A stretch of DNA of 33,472 nt from an uncultured Lachnospiraceae bacterium (GTDB lineage Bacteria; Bacillota; Clostridia; Lachnospirales; Lachnospiraceae): positions 1-33,472 of the forward strand of contig CAJONG010000014.1 in assembly GCA_905235845.1 (NCBI GenBank), read 5' to 3'. Every line of letters begins with the position of its first letter. Position 1 is the first letter of the stretch. The translations under genes and the position numbers were made by a program. Below the pieces are notes generated by a model, which searched no databases, was not told the origin of the DNA, and worked only from the letters and a program-made list of their open reading frames with translations. This document shows, piece after piece, positions 1 to 7,188 of this stretch.

Positions 1-989
1 GGATTAGCAAGCGTGATCTTGTCCGGATATTTCTCTATGATCACGCTCCAAGGCTGATAGAAATCCGTATTGACAAGGCAATTAACCAGAGCCTCCCTGA
101 CCGCATCATGTATAGGCGTTTCGTCAACACGCACCTGATTTACGAGCTTAAATGGCTTTTTAAGGTCGAGCACAAGCTTGGCGGAAACACGATTAAAGAA
201 GTCATATACATTTCCTGACCATTCCGGTTCCTGTGAGTATATTCGATCTGTCCAGCGTATATTTGGTTCCATGTGTTCCCTGTAATCAAGAAAATACTCC
301 GGATACTCTCTTGTAATTCGCAATTCTTTTCCGAACATCAAAAGCCCGGCTGCAGTTGGTTTTAGGGTATCTCCCTCATCATTCAAGGCTCCAATCTGAA
401 CAAGGAAATCTGAATCATTCAGTTTACTCCATGCAGATCCCTCATGCCGTGCATTATAACGGATTCTATAAGATTTAATCGTATCCTGATCAAAATCCGG
501 TTTACGATCCAGAACTCTTTCGTCCGGGCTTTCTTCTGATGCATCCCGGATCATAGCCTTTACTTCCGGTTCTGTACATCGATAATCACCCTCGTGATCG
601 CGGCGAAAAGTAGAGCCAAACACGTCATTATCTATATATACAGGCTTCTGAAAGCGAGTCGCGCGGGGAACTTTTATAGCCAAAACCACATCTTCACCAA
701 CCATATACTCTTCGACATCCCTCTCCGATATGAGGCAAAGAGAGACTTTTGTCTTGTTATGAATGGTATCCCAGAAATCCTTTTTAAGCTTCGGCAGATT
801 CCTGAGACCTGTAGTTTTCCAAGATCCGTCCTTTCTCTCAACTGCCCCGCAGATGATGCAACCACCATAGGAATTGGCAAAAGAAGAGTACGTATCCCAT
901 AAGGAACCCGGTAAACCGCCGTTTGCCGCCTTAGCTTCAAGCCGGTTACCCTCTCTGTATTCGTCAAAACGCTTAGGATCAAAATCCAT
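1..989 (-). CDS. AlbA_2 / HATPase_c_4 protein (RecG-like regulator), 3' end outside window
   Basis: This open frame is absent from the ORF track because it has no stop inside the window; I translated it from the reverse strand. It starts at an ATG after a GGAGG site and runs 329 codons off the left edge. Residues about 14-130 look like an AlbA_2 (Schlafen-type) domain, with LEAKAANGG and SSFANSYGGCIICG. Further on, REALVNCLVNTDFY and KITLANP match the ATPase-like domain at the C-terminus of RecG-related regulators. Such proteins are often called putative DNA-binding or ATP-dependent helicase RecG-like, but they lack the helicase core. It begins 16 bp after the XRE gene on the same strand, so the two are probably co-transcribed and control the integrated element. 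The family assignment is fairly sure; the function is not known. Confidence 0.82.
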   Translation of the reverse strand, partial: MDFDPKRFDEYREGNRLEAKAANGGLPGSLWDTYSSFANSYGGCIICGAVERKDGSWKTTGLRNLPKLKKDFWDTIHNKTKVSLCLISERDVEEYMVGEDVVLAIKVPRATRFQKPVYIDNDVFGSTFRRDHEGDYRCTEPEVKAMIRDASEESPDERVLDRKPDFDQDTIKSYRIRYNARHEGSAWSKLNDSDFLVQIGALNDEGDTLKPTAAGLLMFGKELRITREYPEYFLDYREHMEPNIRWTDRIYSQEPEWSGNVYDFFNRVSAKLVLDLKKPFKLVNQVRVDETPIHDAVREALVNCLVNTDFYQPWSVIIEKYPDKITLAN

Positions 990-1005
990 GCGAAAACCTC
1001 CTTTA

Positions 1006-1623
1006 TTATTCCTCTTGATCTAATTGGTCATATGCTTCTTGCAATTCTTCGATCTTTCTTTTAAGCCTGGCTTTTTGTAAATCCTTTTCGGTTCTATCCA
1101 CAATCCCTTGAGGGAAGGTCCATTCCCAATTATGATAAGAATCAGTGATTTCCTTTCTTTCCTCATCTGAAGAGGCTATTTCAAGCTCAGACTGCATCTG
1201 TGTGTATGCTTTATACCATTCCGCCATATATTTATATATCTCATCCTTGAAATCAACAGAGATACACAGCCCAGGCGGCTGATCATCAGGAGTTTTTCCA
1301 ATCTTCATATTAAAGGTATTTTCCAGTTCGAACATAGCAAACATGGCTCCGATGTAATTCGTAGTTACCGGATCCGTCAGGGCAAGTGTGCTAACATCCA
1401 GGGCAGATGCAATTCGTTTTAACATATCTGGCTTGGGCTTTCTTGCACCGTTTTCATATTTTTGCACTCTGTCTGCATTAAGACCGATTTTTTCACCCAG
1501 CTCACCTTGAGACATTCCCTTTGCATTTCGTATATTGCGAATCCTGGCACCAATCCTATCTGCAGCAGTCTCTTCATTAAAATCCATCGGGTCCTGTCCG
1601 AACGGGTTATCTACCATTATCAT
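1006..1623 (-). CDS. XRE-family helix-turn-helix repressor of the left element
   Basis: A 205-residue regulator. Residues about 25-85 form a classic Cro/CI helix-turn-helix, with RIRNIRNAKGMSQGELGEKI and a following KYENGARKPKPDMLKRIASAL. The remaining 120 residues are charged and probably serve dimerisation or sensing; the tail is helical and acidic. The start is supported by AGGAGG 7 bp upstream of the ATG. It is transcribed divergently from the excisionase/integrase module, and the DNA between carries symmetric AAGCAC/GTGCTT half-sites, so repression of excision and of itself is a reasonable inference. The next gene on its strand is the AlbA_2 protein. Confidence 0.85.
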   Translation of the reverse strand: MIMVDNPFGQDPMDFNEETAADRIGARIRNIRNAKGMSQGELGEKIGLNADRVQKYENGARKPKPDMLKRIASALDVSTLALTDPVTTNYIGAMFAMFELENTFNMKIGKTPDDQPPGLCISVDFKDEIYKYMAEWYKAYTQMQSELEIASSDEERKEITDSYHNWEWTFPQGIVDRTEKDLQKARLKRKIEELQEAYDQLDQEE

Positions 1624-1682
1624 GTGGAATCCTCCTTAGTTTATTCACCTATGATACAGACATATTAACACACTTTAGGAAT

Positions 1683-1688
1683 ATTATA
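1683..1688 (-). promoter_or_regulatory. Probable -10 of the XRE/AlbA_2 operon
   Basis: On the minus strand this reads TATAAT, about 60 bp upstream of the XRE start codon. The -35 region at 17 bp is weak (TCTTAC). One AAGCAC half-site abuts the hexamer, which would suit autorepression. Confidence 0.4.
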
Positions 1689-1802
1689 AAGCACAAAACA
1701 ATACTGTAAGAGAACAAATTCCAAAAAAAGCACTGAGTAGTGCTTGACAAGGACTAAATAAATTGATATAGTACAATTAAAGAACGGAAAGGTGCTTTAT
1801 AA
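1684..1802. promoter_or_regulatory. Symmetric AAGCAC/GTGCTT operator set in the divergent promoter region
   Basis: A central dyad AAGCACT-gagt-AGTGCTT (1728-1745) overlaps the -35 hexamer of the rightward promoter. It is flanked by an 11-bp inverted pair, TTATAAAGCAC at 1684-1694 and GTGCTTTATAA at 1792-1802. All four arms share AAGCAC or its complement. This is the expected form of a binding region for the XRE repressor encoded next to it; the pairing of site and protein is inferred. Confidence 0.55.
1744..1772 (+). promoter_or_regulatory. Promoter of the excision/integration module
   Basis: TTGACA (1744-1749), a 17-bp spacer and TATAGT (1767-1772) form a near-consensus sigma-A promoter reading toward the 58-aa ORF, the excisionase and int. 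The dyad at 1728-1745 overlaps its -35 box. The roughly 140-nt leader holds short hairpin-forming sequences (GTTC-acaa-GAAC, CCGA-ctaac-TCGG) but nothing I can name. Confidence 0.7.
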
Positions 1803-1918
1803 GAACAAGAAATTTAAAACAAGATAAAACGGTTCACAAGAACCCGGCGTTTCCCGACTAACTCGGATGTCGTCGATAGCAGAGAAGCTTTAATAAGTGC
1901 GCCGTAGAAAGGGGGATT

Positions 1919-2095
1919 ATGAAAAACAGAAAAAGGCAGCGGGCAAATCGCAAATTAAAAGAAGAAATGCTGGATCTCAGGGATATGTGTGGAATAAAGG
2001 ATCCCACACCCTACGAGGCAGTAAAAAAGATTATTAATAAATTCGAGAATAACGAGAGGAGGAATAGTTATGGAGCACACACAGATGTTATCTGA
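1919..2095 (+). CDS. Small 58-aa basic ORF upstream of the excisionase
   Basis: This frame is too short for the ORF track. ATG follows a GGGGG purine run and encodes 58 residues starting MKNRKRQRANRKLKEEM, very basic at the N-terminus and then helical (PYEAVKKIINKFENN). Its 3' end overlaps the next gene by 26 bp in another frame, and the AGGAGG of the next gene lies inside it, which suggests translational coupling. Similar short ORFs occur before HTH/integrase pairs in clostridial elements, as far as I recall. I do not know a function. Coding is supported by position, spacing and ribosome binding site only. Confidence 0.5.
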   Translation: MKNRKRQRANRKLKEEMLDLRDMCGIKDPTPYEAVKKIINKFENNERRNSYGAHTDVI

Positions 2096-2282
2096 GTACG
2101 GCGACGTACTCTTACCGGAAGATGTCCAAAAGATATTACAGACAGGTCGCAATACCGTCTATAGCTATCTTGCGGAAGGAAAGATCAAGTCCATTAAGAT
2201 TGGTGGAAAATACAGAATTCCAAAGCTCTATTTATTGGAATTCATTTATCCGGACATAAATTTTGCTAAGGAGGCAGGTTGA
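2070..2282 (+). CDS. Excisionase-like MerR/HTH_17 DNA-binding protein
   Basis: A 70-residue protein with a winged-helix HTH of the kind found in Xis-type directionality factors. The key parts are LLPEDVQKILQTGRNTVYSYLAEGKIKSIKIGGKYRIP, where the recognition helix (TGRNTVYSYL) is followed by the beta-wing (SIKIGGKYRIP); only the class is inferred from this. The start is supported by GAGGAGG seven bases upstream. Its stop lies two bases before the int ATG, so the pair is an excision/integration unit. It most likely binds the element ends and tilts Int toward excision. It could also act as a regulator of int. Confidence 0.8.
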   Translation: MEHTQMLSEYGDVLLPEDVQKILQTGRNTVYSYLAEGKIKSIKIGGKYRIPKLYLLEFIYPDINFAKEAG

Positions 2283-2284
2283 TC

Positions 2285-3490
2285 ATGGCGAGACCAAAGA
2301 AAGATGGAAAAAGAGCGACTGGGATACAGGGAAAGAGTGGTCGCTTATATGTAGTTATTGCCCAAAACGCTGTCAAGGATGGTATTAAGAAGGCTGAAAA
2401 GAAGTGGGTGGCTACAGGTCTTGCAGATACACCGGATAACGTAAAGAAGGCAGTCGAGATAAGAAAGAAGCTTCTTAATAATAAGGAAGCTTTAACAGCA
2501 GACCGAAACGTTACTGTTGCAGAATACACAGATCTCTTTTTGAACAGGAAGAAGAGAGAAATCTCTGATACCACATACTCCTCCTACTATTATAAGTCCA
2601 AGAGAATAAAGGAATATTTCGGAGCAATAAAAGTCAGGGATGTCAACGAGGTGATTGTTGAAAACTTCCTGGACAACCTATTTGAAGAACATCATGTTCA
2701 GCAAAGAACCGTCAAGGATCTGAAAGTCCTGCTGGGCGGTATATTTGAGCAGGCGGTTAAGGAAGGAATCATTGCCTATAATCCTGTCAAGGAAGTGCTT
2801 ATCAACAAAGGGTTAGCTATTAAATACTCTAAGGAAAGGAATACTGACGAGGAATTCTTTTCTTATGAAGAAGCTCAGCATTTCCTTGGAAAGATGAAGG
2901 ATCATGAGCTGTACGAGCTGTTCTACCTTACCCTCTTCTTCGGATTGAGACGGGAAGAGATCCTCGGATTAAGATGGTCGGCAATTGATTTCAAGGATAT
3001 GACCCTTGCAATTAACCATACCGTCACAAGAGGAATGACTGTAAACCGTGCAAACACGACTAAAACATCATCGAGTGCCAGAGAGTATCCGCTTACGGAA
3101 GAGCAGATCGAGATGTTTAATCAGTTAAAGAAAAAGGAAGATGCTAACAGAAAGCTCTTCGGGAACGGCTATCAGGACAATGACTATATATTCAAACATG
3201 CGGATGGAACCCTGTATTATCCGGACTATCCATCCAAGATATTCAGCAAGCTGATTAAGAAGATGCCTGAATTACCGCAGGGTATAACATTTCATGGACT
3301 CAGAAGCTCCTGCGTATCAATACTGGTTCATCAGGGGATGGATGTTAAGAGCATTCAGAAATGGGTAGGACACGCTGATATTGATACCACACTGAGGATA
3401 TATGCCAAGGTTAAGGATAAAGAGTCAAAGCGTGAGATATCGGAAACAATGAAAGGCATTATCCAGCTTAAGGATTATACAGAAGAGTAA
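2285..3490 (+). CDS. Tyrosine recombinase / integrase of the left element
   Basis: A 401-residue site-specific integrase. The N-terminus (about 10-65) resembles an arm-DNA-binding domain, then a SAM-like core-binding domain (about 75-170) and the catalytic domain. Catalytic residues are visible: Arg in FFGLRREEILGL, Lys in the TTKTSSSAR beta-hairpin, His-x-x-Arg in HGLRSS, His in WVGHADIDTT and the nucleophile Tyr in LRIYAKV. The ORF track starts at a TTG (2279), but AAGGAGG at 2268-2274 is better spaced for the ATG at 2285. The gene points at the 3' end of tRNA-Pro about 105 bp away, the usual layout for an integrase beside its attachment site. The element body therefore lies to the left and leaves the window. 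Confidence 0.92.
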   Translation: MARPKKDGKRATGIQGKSGRLYVVIAQNAVKDGIKKAEKKWVATGLADTPDNVKKAVEIRKKLLNNKEALTADRNVTVAEYTDLFLNRKKREISDTTYSSYYYKSKRIKEYFGAIKVRDVNEVIVENFLDNLFEEHHVQQRTVKDLKVLLGGIFEQAVKEGIIAYNPVKEVLINKGLAIKYSKERNTDEEFFSYEEAQHFLGKMKDHELYELFYLTLFFGLRREEILGLRWSAIDFKDMTLAINHTVTRGMTVNRANTTKTSSSAREYPLTEEQIEMFNQLKKKEDANRKLFGNGYQDNDYIFKHADGTLYYPDYPSKIFSKLIKKMPELPQGITFHGLRSSCVSILVHQGMDVKSIQKWVGHADIDTTLRIYAKVKDKESKREISETMKGIIQLKDYTEE

Positions 3491-3540
3491 CAGGACAACT
3501 AAACAGGATCCACTGATCATATTCCGTGTTGTGATGTAAT

Positions 3541-3595
3541 AAATGTGGAAATAAACGGAAAAGGTTAGAAAAAAGTTAGAAATTGTGAAGAAAAA
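3541..3595. repeat. 11-bp-spaced units between int and tRNA-Pro (probable integrase arm sites)
   Basis: The 55 bp before the tRNA 3' end divide exactly into five 11-bp units. The clearest three are GGTTAGAAAAA, AGTTAGAAATT and GTGAAGAAAAA; the first two units keep only the G plus A-tract part. Direct repeats at about one helical turn next to an integrase and an attachment site are typical of arm-type sites bound by the Int N-terminal domain. The role is inferred. Confidence 0.5.
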
Positions 3596-3640
3596 TCGGG
3601 GCGACAGGATTCGAACCTGCGACCTCCACGTCCCGAACGT
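3596..3640. other. Probable att core in the 3' half of tRNA-Pro
   Basis: Tyrosine integrases commonly recombine within the 3' half or anticodon loop of a tRNA and leave it intact. Here int, the 11-bp units and the tRNA 3' end are adjacent in that order. The exact core cannot be set because the second copy (the other element end) is outside the window. Confidence 0.4.
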
Positions 3641-3669
3641 GGCGCTCTACCAAGCTGAGCCACGCCCCG
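3596..3669 (-). tRNA. tRNA-Pro: tRNA-Pro (CGG)
   Basis: The minus strand folds as a complete 74-nt tRNA. The acceptor stem is CGGGGCG with CGCCCCG and discriminator A, the anticodon loop is TTCGGGA (anticodon CGG), and the T-loop is GTTCGAATC. The 3' CCA is not encoded. A T-run follows directly. The 3' end faces the integrase gene, so this tRNA is the likely integration target. Confidence 0.93.
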
Positions 3670-3709
3670 ATGATATTTTTATTAAGTTGTAGGATACGCT
3701 CTTAGCGCA

Positions 3710-3752
<43 letters not shown>

Positions 3753-3760
3753 CAATAAAT

Positions 3761-3790
3761 TCGGGTGACAAACTAAGATTTGCCACCCGA
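3761..3790 (-). terminator. Hairpin downstream of hsp20
   Basis: TCGGGTGgCAAA pairs with TTTGtCACCCGA around a short loop, about 50 bp after the hsp20 stop on the minus strand and before the tRNA region. The tail on the minus strand is ATTTATTGT, so the T-tract is weak. Confidence 0.55.
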
Positions 3791-3842
3791 TTATAATATT
3801 ACATTTGATTGTAAAAAGCAAGCGATTCTGTAAGACTTGTCA

Positions 3843-4292
3843 TCATCCGGCGATCATTATGGTCTTCTTCTCGGGAACCTGCGGCTTGTCTATCTTAGGA
3901 ATCGTAAGGTTTAATATACCATCCTTGAAGGATGCCTTGATATCTTCCTCAGTAACTGCATCGCCCACATAGAATGTACGCTGCATAGCGCCTGCGAAAC
4001 GCTCCTGTCTGATTATCTTGCCTTCATTATCGCTCTTATCCTCGTTGAGTGACTTGGCGGCATTGATTATCAGATATCCTTCCGAAAGCTCAAGGCTTAT
4101 CTCATCCTTTGAAAATCCCGGGAGCTCAACATCGAGTTCAAAACGATCATCGTGCTCCTTGATATCCGTCCTCATAAGTCTGTCTGCATGTCTGCCGTAT
4201 AACTTCTTCTCCGGTCTTTCGAAGTCCTTAAAGCTCGGGAAATCAAACCAATCGTCCAACAAATTCTCTCCAAAAATACTAGGTGTCAACAT
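3843..4292 (-). CDS. Hsp20 / alpha-crystallin small heat-shock protein
   Basis: A 149-residue ATP-independent holdase of the cytosol that binds unfolding proteins. The alpha-crystallin domain runs from about residue 40 to 135, with MRTDIKEHDDRFELDVELPG at its start and the family signature in FKDGILNLTIPK. The C-terminal tail has an I-x-I motif (IMI) used for oligomer contacts. The ORF track begins at an ATG only 2 bp after GGAGG; the ATG at 4292, eight bases from GGAGG, is a better start (MLTPSIFGENL). Transcription is set by a promoter whose -35 box lies inside a perfect CIRCE element, so it should be heat-induced through HrcA. Confidence 0.95.
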   Translation of the reverse strand: MLTPSIFGENLLDDWFDFPSFKDFERPEKKLYGRHADRLMRTDIKEHDDRFELDVELPGFSKDEISLELSEGYLIINAAKSLNEDKSDNEGKIIRQERFAGAMQRTFYVGDAVTEEDIKASFKDGILNLTIPKIDKPQVPEKKTIMIAG

Positions 4293-4358
4293 AATCATTA
4301 CCTCCTTATCTGAATGAATCTTAAAGCTTTGTTATCCTTACTTCCTCTTTCTGACTAT

Positions 4359-4387
4359 GTTATAACACCATTATTAGCACTCGTCAA
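4359..4387 (-). promoter_or_regulatory. hsp20 promoter
   Basis: On the minus strand TTGACG (4387-4382), a 17-bp spacer and TATAAC (4364-4359). The -35 hexamer falls in the central spacer of the CIRCE operator, so repressor binding would block it. Confidence 0.7.
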
Positions 4388-4400
4388 GGGTGAGTGCTAA
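4374..4400. promoter_or_regulatory. CIRCE operator (HrcA binding site)
   Basis: TTAGCACTC, nine bases, GAGTGCTAA: an exact match to the CIRCE consensus. It sits about 80 bp upstream of the hsp20 start. HrcA is the known repressor that binds this element. Confidence 0.95.
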
Positions 4401-4430
4401 TAACTTTTTATAAACTTTATTAACAAAAAA

Positions 4431-5303
4431 TTAAAGGGTTGCCAGACGATTCAATACCCTCTTCTTATCACCGCTCCACTCAGGCGCTATGAGTATCTTC
4501 TTATCACCGTCTCCCGTCATCCTGTGTATCACGATATCCTCAGGAAGTATATCCAGCGCATCCCGTATAAGGTCTGCATATTCATCCAGAGTAAGACATG
4601 AGAATTTTCCGGCGAGGTAATCATCGGCAAGATCCGTCCCCCTTAATACATGGAGCAGTTGAAGCTTGATACCCTGCACGCCGCTCTCCCCTACATACCT
4701 TACAGTTTCAAGCATATCATCTCTTGATTCGCCCGGAAGCCCTAGTATTACATGTACTATAGTCTCTATATCATAAGCCCCAAGCTTTTTTACCGCTTCA
4801 TCATAGACACTTAAGGGGTAGCCTCTTCTTATATATTCGGCAGTCCTTTCATGTATCGTCTGAAGTCCCAGCTCCACCCACACAGGCTTTAGGCCGTTGA
4901 TCTCAGAGAGTAATCCCATAACATCATCTCCAAGGCAATCCGGTCTGGTAGCTATGGATATGATATCGACCTCGGGATGTAAGACTGCTTCCATATAGAG
5001 TTCCCTTAGCCTGTCTACAGGAGCATATGTATTGGTATATGCCTGAAAATAAGCTATAAGTCCGTAATCCCCTTTGGGAAGCTTACCTTGTATCCGCTCC
5101 TTACCTCTGTCTATCTGCTCTGTTACAGACAGTGCCGCGTCACCGGCAAAATCGCCCGATCCTGCTCCCGAACAGAAGATACACCCTCTCTCACCCAGCG
5201 TTCCGTCTCTGTTAGGGCAGGTTAATCCTGCATTTATTGATACCTTATATAGCTTCTTATGATATTTTTCCCTAAGGTATGAATTAAGAGTCCTTTGCTT
5301 CAT
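4431..5303 (-). CDS. Radical SAM protein, TIGR01212 (YhcC/YtqA) family
   Basis: About 290 residues. The iron-sulfur cluster motif is visible near residue 25 as CPNRDGTLGERGCIFC, the spaced CxnCxxC form of this family rather than the usual CxxxCxxC. It is followed by YFQAYTNTYAP, HVILGLPGE and GIKLQLLHVL, all typical of TIGR01212 proteins. The ORF track extends 29 codons upstream; I prefer the ATG at 5303 because family members begin RTLNxYL and AGGA lies a suitable distance upstream. The precise substrate is uncertain. It stands alone on the minus strand, tail to the CIRCE region. Confidence 0.85.
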   Translation of the reverse strand: MKQRTLNSYLREKYHKKLYKVSINAGLTCPNRDGTLGERGCIFCSGAGSGDFAGDAALSVTEQIDRGKERIQGKLPKGDYGLIAYFQAYTNTYAPVDRLRELYMEAVLHPEVDIISIATRPDCLGDDVMGLLSEINGLKPVWVELGLQTIHERTAEYIRRGYPLSVYDEAVKKLGAYDIETIVHVILGLPGESRDDMLETVRYVGESGVQGIKLQLLHVLRGTDLADDYLAGKFSCLTLDEYADLIRDALDILPEDIVIHRMTGDGDKKILIAPEWSGDKKRVLNRLATL

Positions 5304-5563
5304 GATCATTATTCCTGTCTGATTTGGTGGGTCATTCCTCGATAATCTATTATACCCTAAGTATATTCTGATTTTTAAATTTATGCACATTATACGGCAA
5401 ATATGATATTATATTCTTTGGTAAAATGGGAGGTAAAATACGCCAATCTGTTCAAGCTTACATACCACAGGGACGGAGATTACAAGATCATCATAAGGAG
5501 AAGCTGAGACGACAGGCTTAAGATTAAGGAGATGGAATTCAATATGACAGGGATAGGTGGAGA

Positions 5564-6886
5564 ATGATAGATTTAGAGACGATTGTCCGTTCACAGAGAG
5601 AATTCTTCTATACTAAAGTAACGCGGGATACCATGTTTCGTAAGAACAGCTTGGAGAAGCTGCTTGATTCGATACTTGAGAATGAGCCCGCCATATATAC
5701 GGCACTTAAGCAGGATCTGAACAAATCCGAGAGAGAGGCCAAGCTGACCGAGGTCGGCATCATCAAGGATTCGATAAAATACGCACTTAAGAATCTGGAT
5801 GCATGGGCAAGACCGGATAAAGCCAAGACGCCTATGTCGCTCTTCCCGTCAAAGAGCATGATATACAAGGAGCCCTATGGTGTGGCGCTTATAATGGCAC
5901 CATGGAATATGCCGTTCTATCTGACCATGGCACCTCTCATAGGGGCTATAGCTGCGGGAAACTGTGCCGTAGTCAAGACATCCAAGAACAGTCCGTATAC
6001 CTCCGGAGTAGTGGTTGACATAATTAACAGTACCTTTGACAGGAATTATGTATACGCAATAGAAGAGGTTATCTCTTATGATGAGATATTGAGTAAGAAG
6101 TACGACTATATATTCTTCACGGGAAGTGAGAGAGTAGGCAGGACTGTCATGCGTGCGGCAGCAGACAGCCTTACGCCCGTAACCCTTGAGCTTGGCGGCA
6201 AGAATCCATGTATAGTGGATGAGACGGTCGATATAGATATGACAGCCTATAAGATCATGAGGGCGAAGATAATCAATGCGGGGCAGTCATGTCTGGCTCC
6301 TGACTATGTGCTTGTGCCGGTGCGCTTAAGGCAGCAGTTTGTTGATTCTCTGTCCCGGTATGCCAAGGAATTCATAGGCGATCCTTTTACCAATAATGAT
6401 TATCCGAGGATAATCAATCTGCATCATTATATGAGGCTTAAGACGTTAATAGACAAGTCAAGGGCAAGCGGTGTGATCGGCGGAAGATGTGATGACAATC
6501 AGATGCGTATAGAGCCTGCCATAATTCCGGATACAGGCTTTGACAGCGATATCATGAGGAATGAGATATTCGGGCCCATCCTGCCCGTGATAGGCTATGA
6601 TGACAGGGAAGAGATGATAGCGATACTTAAGAGACGCCCCAAGCCTTTGGCATGTTATATATTCACGGAGGATAAGGTCTCGGCGGATGAGCTTATAGAT
6701 GAGCTGTCCTTCGGAGGCGGCTGTGTCAATGACTGTATGCTGCATGGGACCAATGAGAATCTCCCCTTCGGTGGAGTCGGCAGCAGCGGAATGGGAAGCT
6801 ATCGTGGTAAGGCAGGATTTGATACCTTTACTCACTGCAAGAGCATATTAAGGGTAAAGAAAAAAGCACCGACCCCATGGCTCTAA
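5564..6886 (+). CDS. Aldehyde dehydrogenase (class 3-like, NAD(P)-dependent)
   Basis: A 440-residue soluble enzyme that oxidises aldehydes to acids. The family motifs are in order: APWNMPF (substrate entry), FTGSERVGR (cofactor loop), LELGGKNP with the general-base Glu, NAGQSCLAPDYVL with the nucleophilic Cys, EIFGPILPV, and LPFGGVGSSGMGSYRG near the end. Length and the short form fit class 3 ALDHs acting on medium or long-chain or aromatic aldehydes. The start ATG follows GGTGGAG. It is convergent with tRNA-Lys and has about 170 bp of upstream DNA with no gene I trust. Confidence 0.93.
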   Translation: MIDLETIVRSQREFFYTKVTRDTMFRKNSLEKLLDSILENEPAIYTALKQDLNKSEREAKLTEVGIIKDSIKYALKNLDAWARPDKAKTPMSLFPSKSMIYKEPYGVALIMAPWNMPFYLTMAPLIGAIAAGNCAVVKTSKNSPYTSGVVVDIINSTFDRNYVYAIEEVISYDEILSKKYDYIFFTGSERVGRTVMRAAADSLTPVTLELGGKNPCIVDETVDIDMTAYKIMRAKIINAGQSCLAPDYVLVPVRLRQQFVDSLSRYAKEFIGDPFTNNDYPRIINLHHYMRLKTLIDKSRASGVIGGRCDDNQMRIEPAIIPDTGFDSDIMRNEIFGPILPVIGYDDREEMIAILKRRPKPLACYIFTEDKVSADELIDELSFGGGCVNDCMLHGTNENLPFGGVGSSGMGSYRGKAGFDTFTHCKSILRVKKKAPTPWL

Positions 6887-6908
6887 GTCCACAAAACCGA
6901 TACTTTAA

Positions 6909-6981
6909 TGCGCCTTCAGGGGCTCGAACCCTGGACACCCTGATTAAGAGTCAGGTGCTCTACCAACTGAGCTAAAGGCGC
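6909..6981 (-). tRNA. tRNA-Lys: tRNA-Lys (CTT)
   Basis: The minus strand folds as a 73-nt tRNA: acceptor GCGCCTT with AAGGCGC, D-arm with AGCTCAGTTGGTAGAGC, anticodon loop CTCTTAA (anticodon CTT) and T-loop GTTCGAGCC. No CCA is encoded. A TATAAT sequence lies about 65 bp upstream on the same strand as a likely -10. Confidence 0.95.
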
Positions 6982-7188
6982 TTTTTATATGCAGGGCATT
7001 ATGTTAACACCCTTGGCAGCGCAAGTGTTATTATATTATAGGTTTTTTAGAAAATCAACAATTTTTTATAGAAAATTTAAGTTATTTTTATAGCTTGGAT
7101 GCGCATATCAAGATATTGTGGCAGGACGATCTGAGGATGGCATATATTGGGTTGACATAAGATGGAAATTGGTGTGAAAGAGGTTAAT

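Noticed and set aside
5426-5521. 31-aa ORF upstream of the aldehyde dehydrogenase
   Set aside because: No ribosome binding site precedes the ATG and the peptide has no recognisable features.
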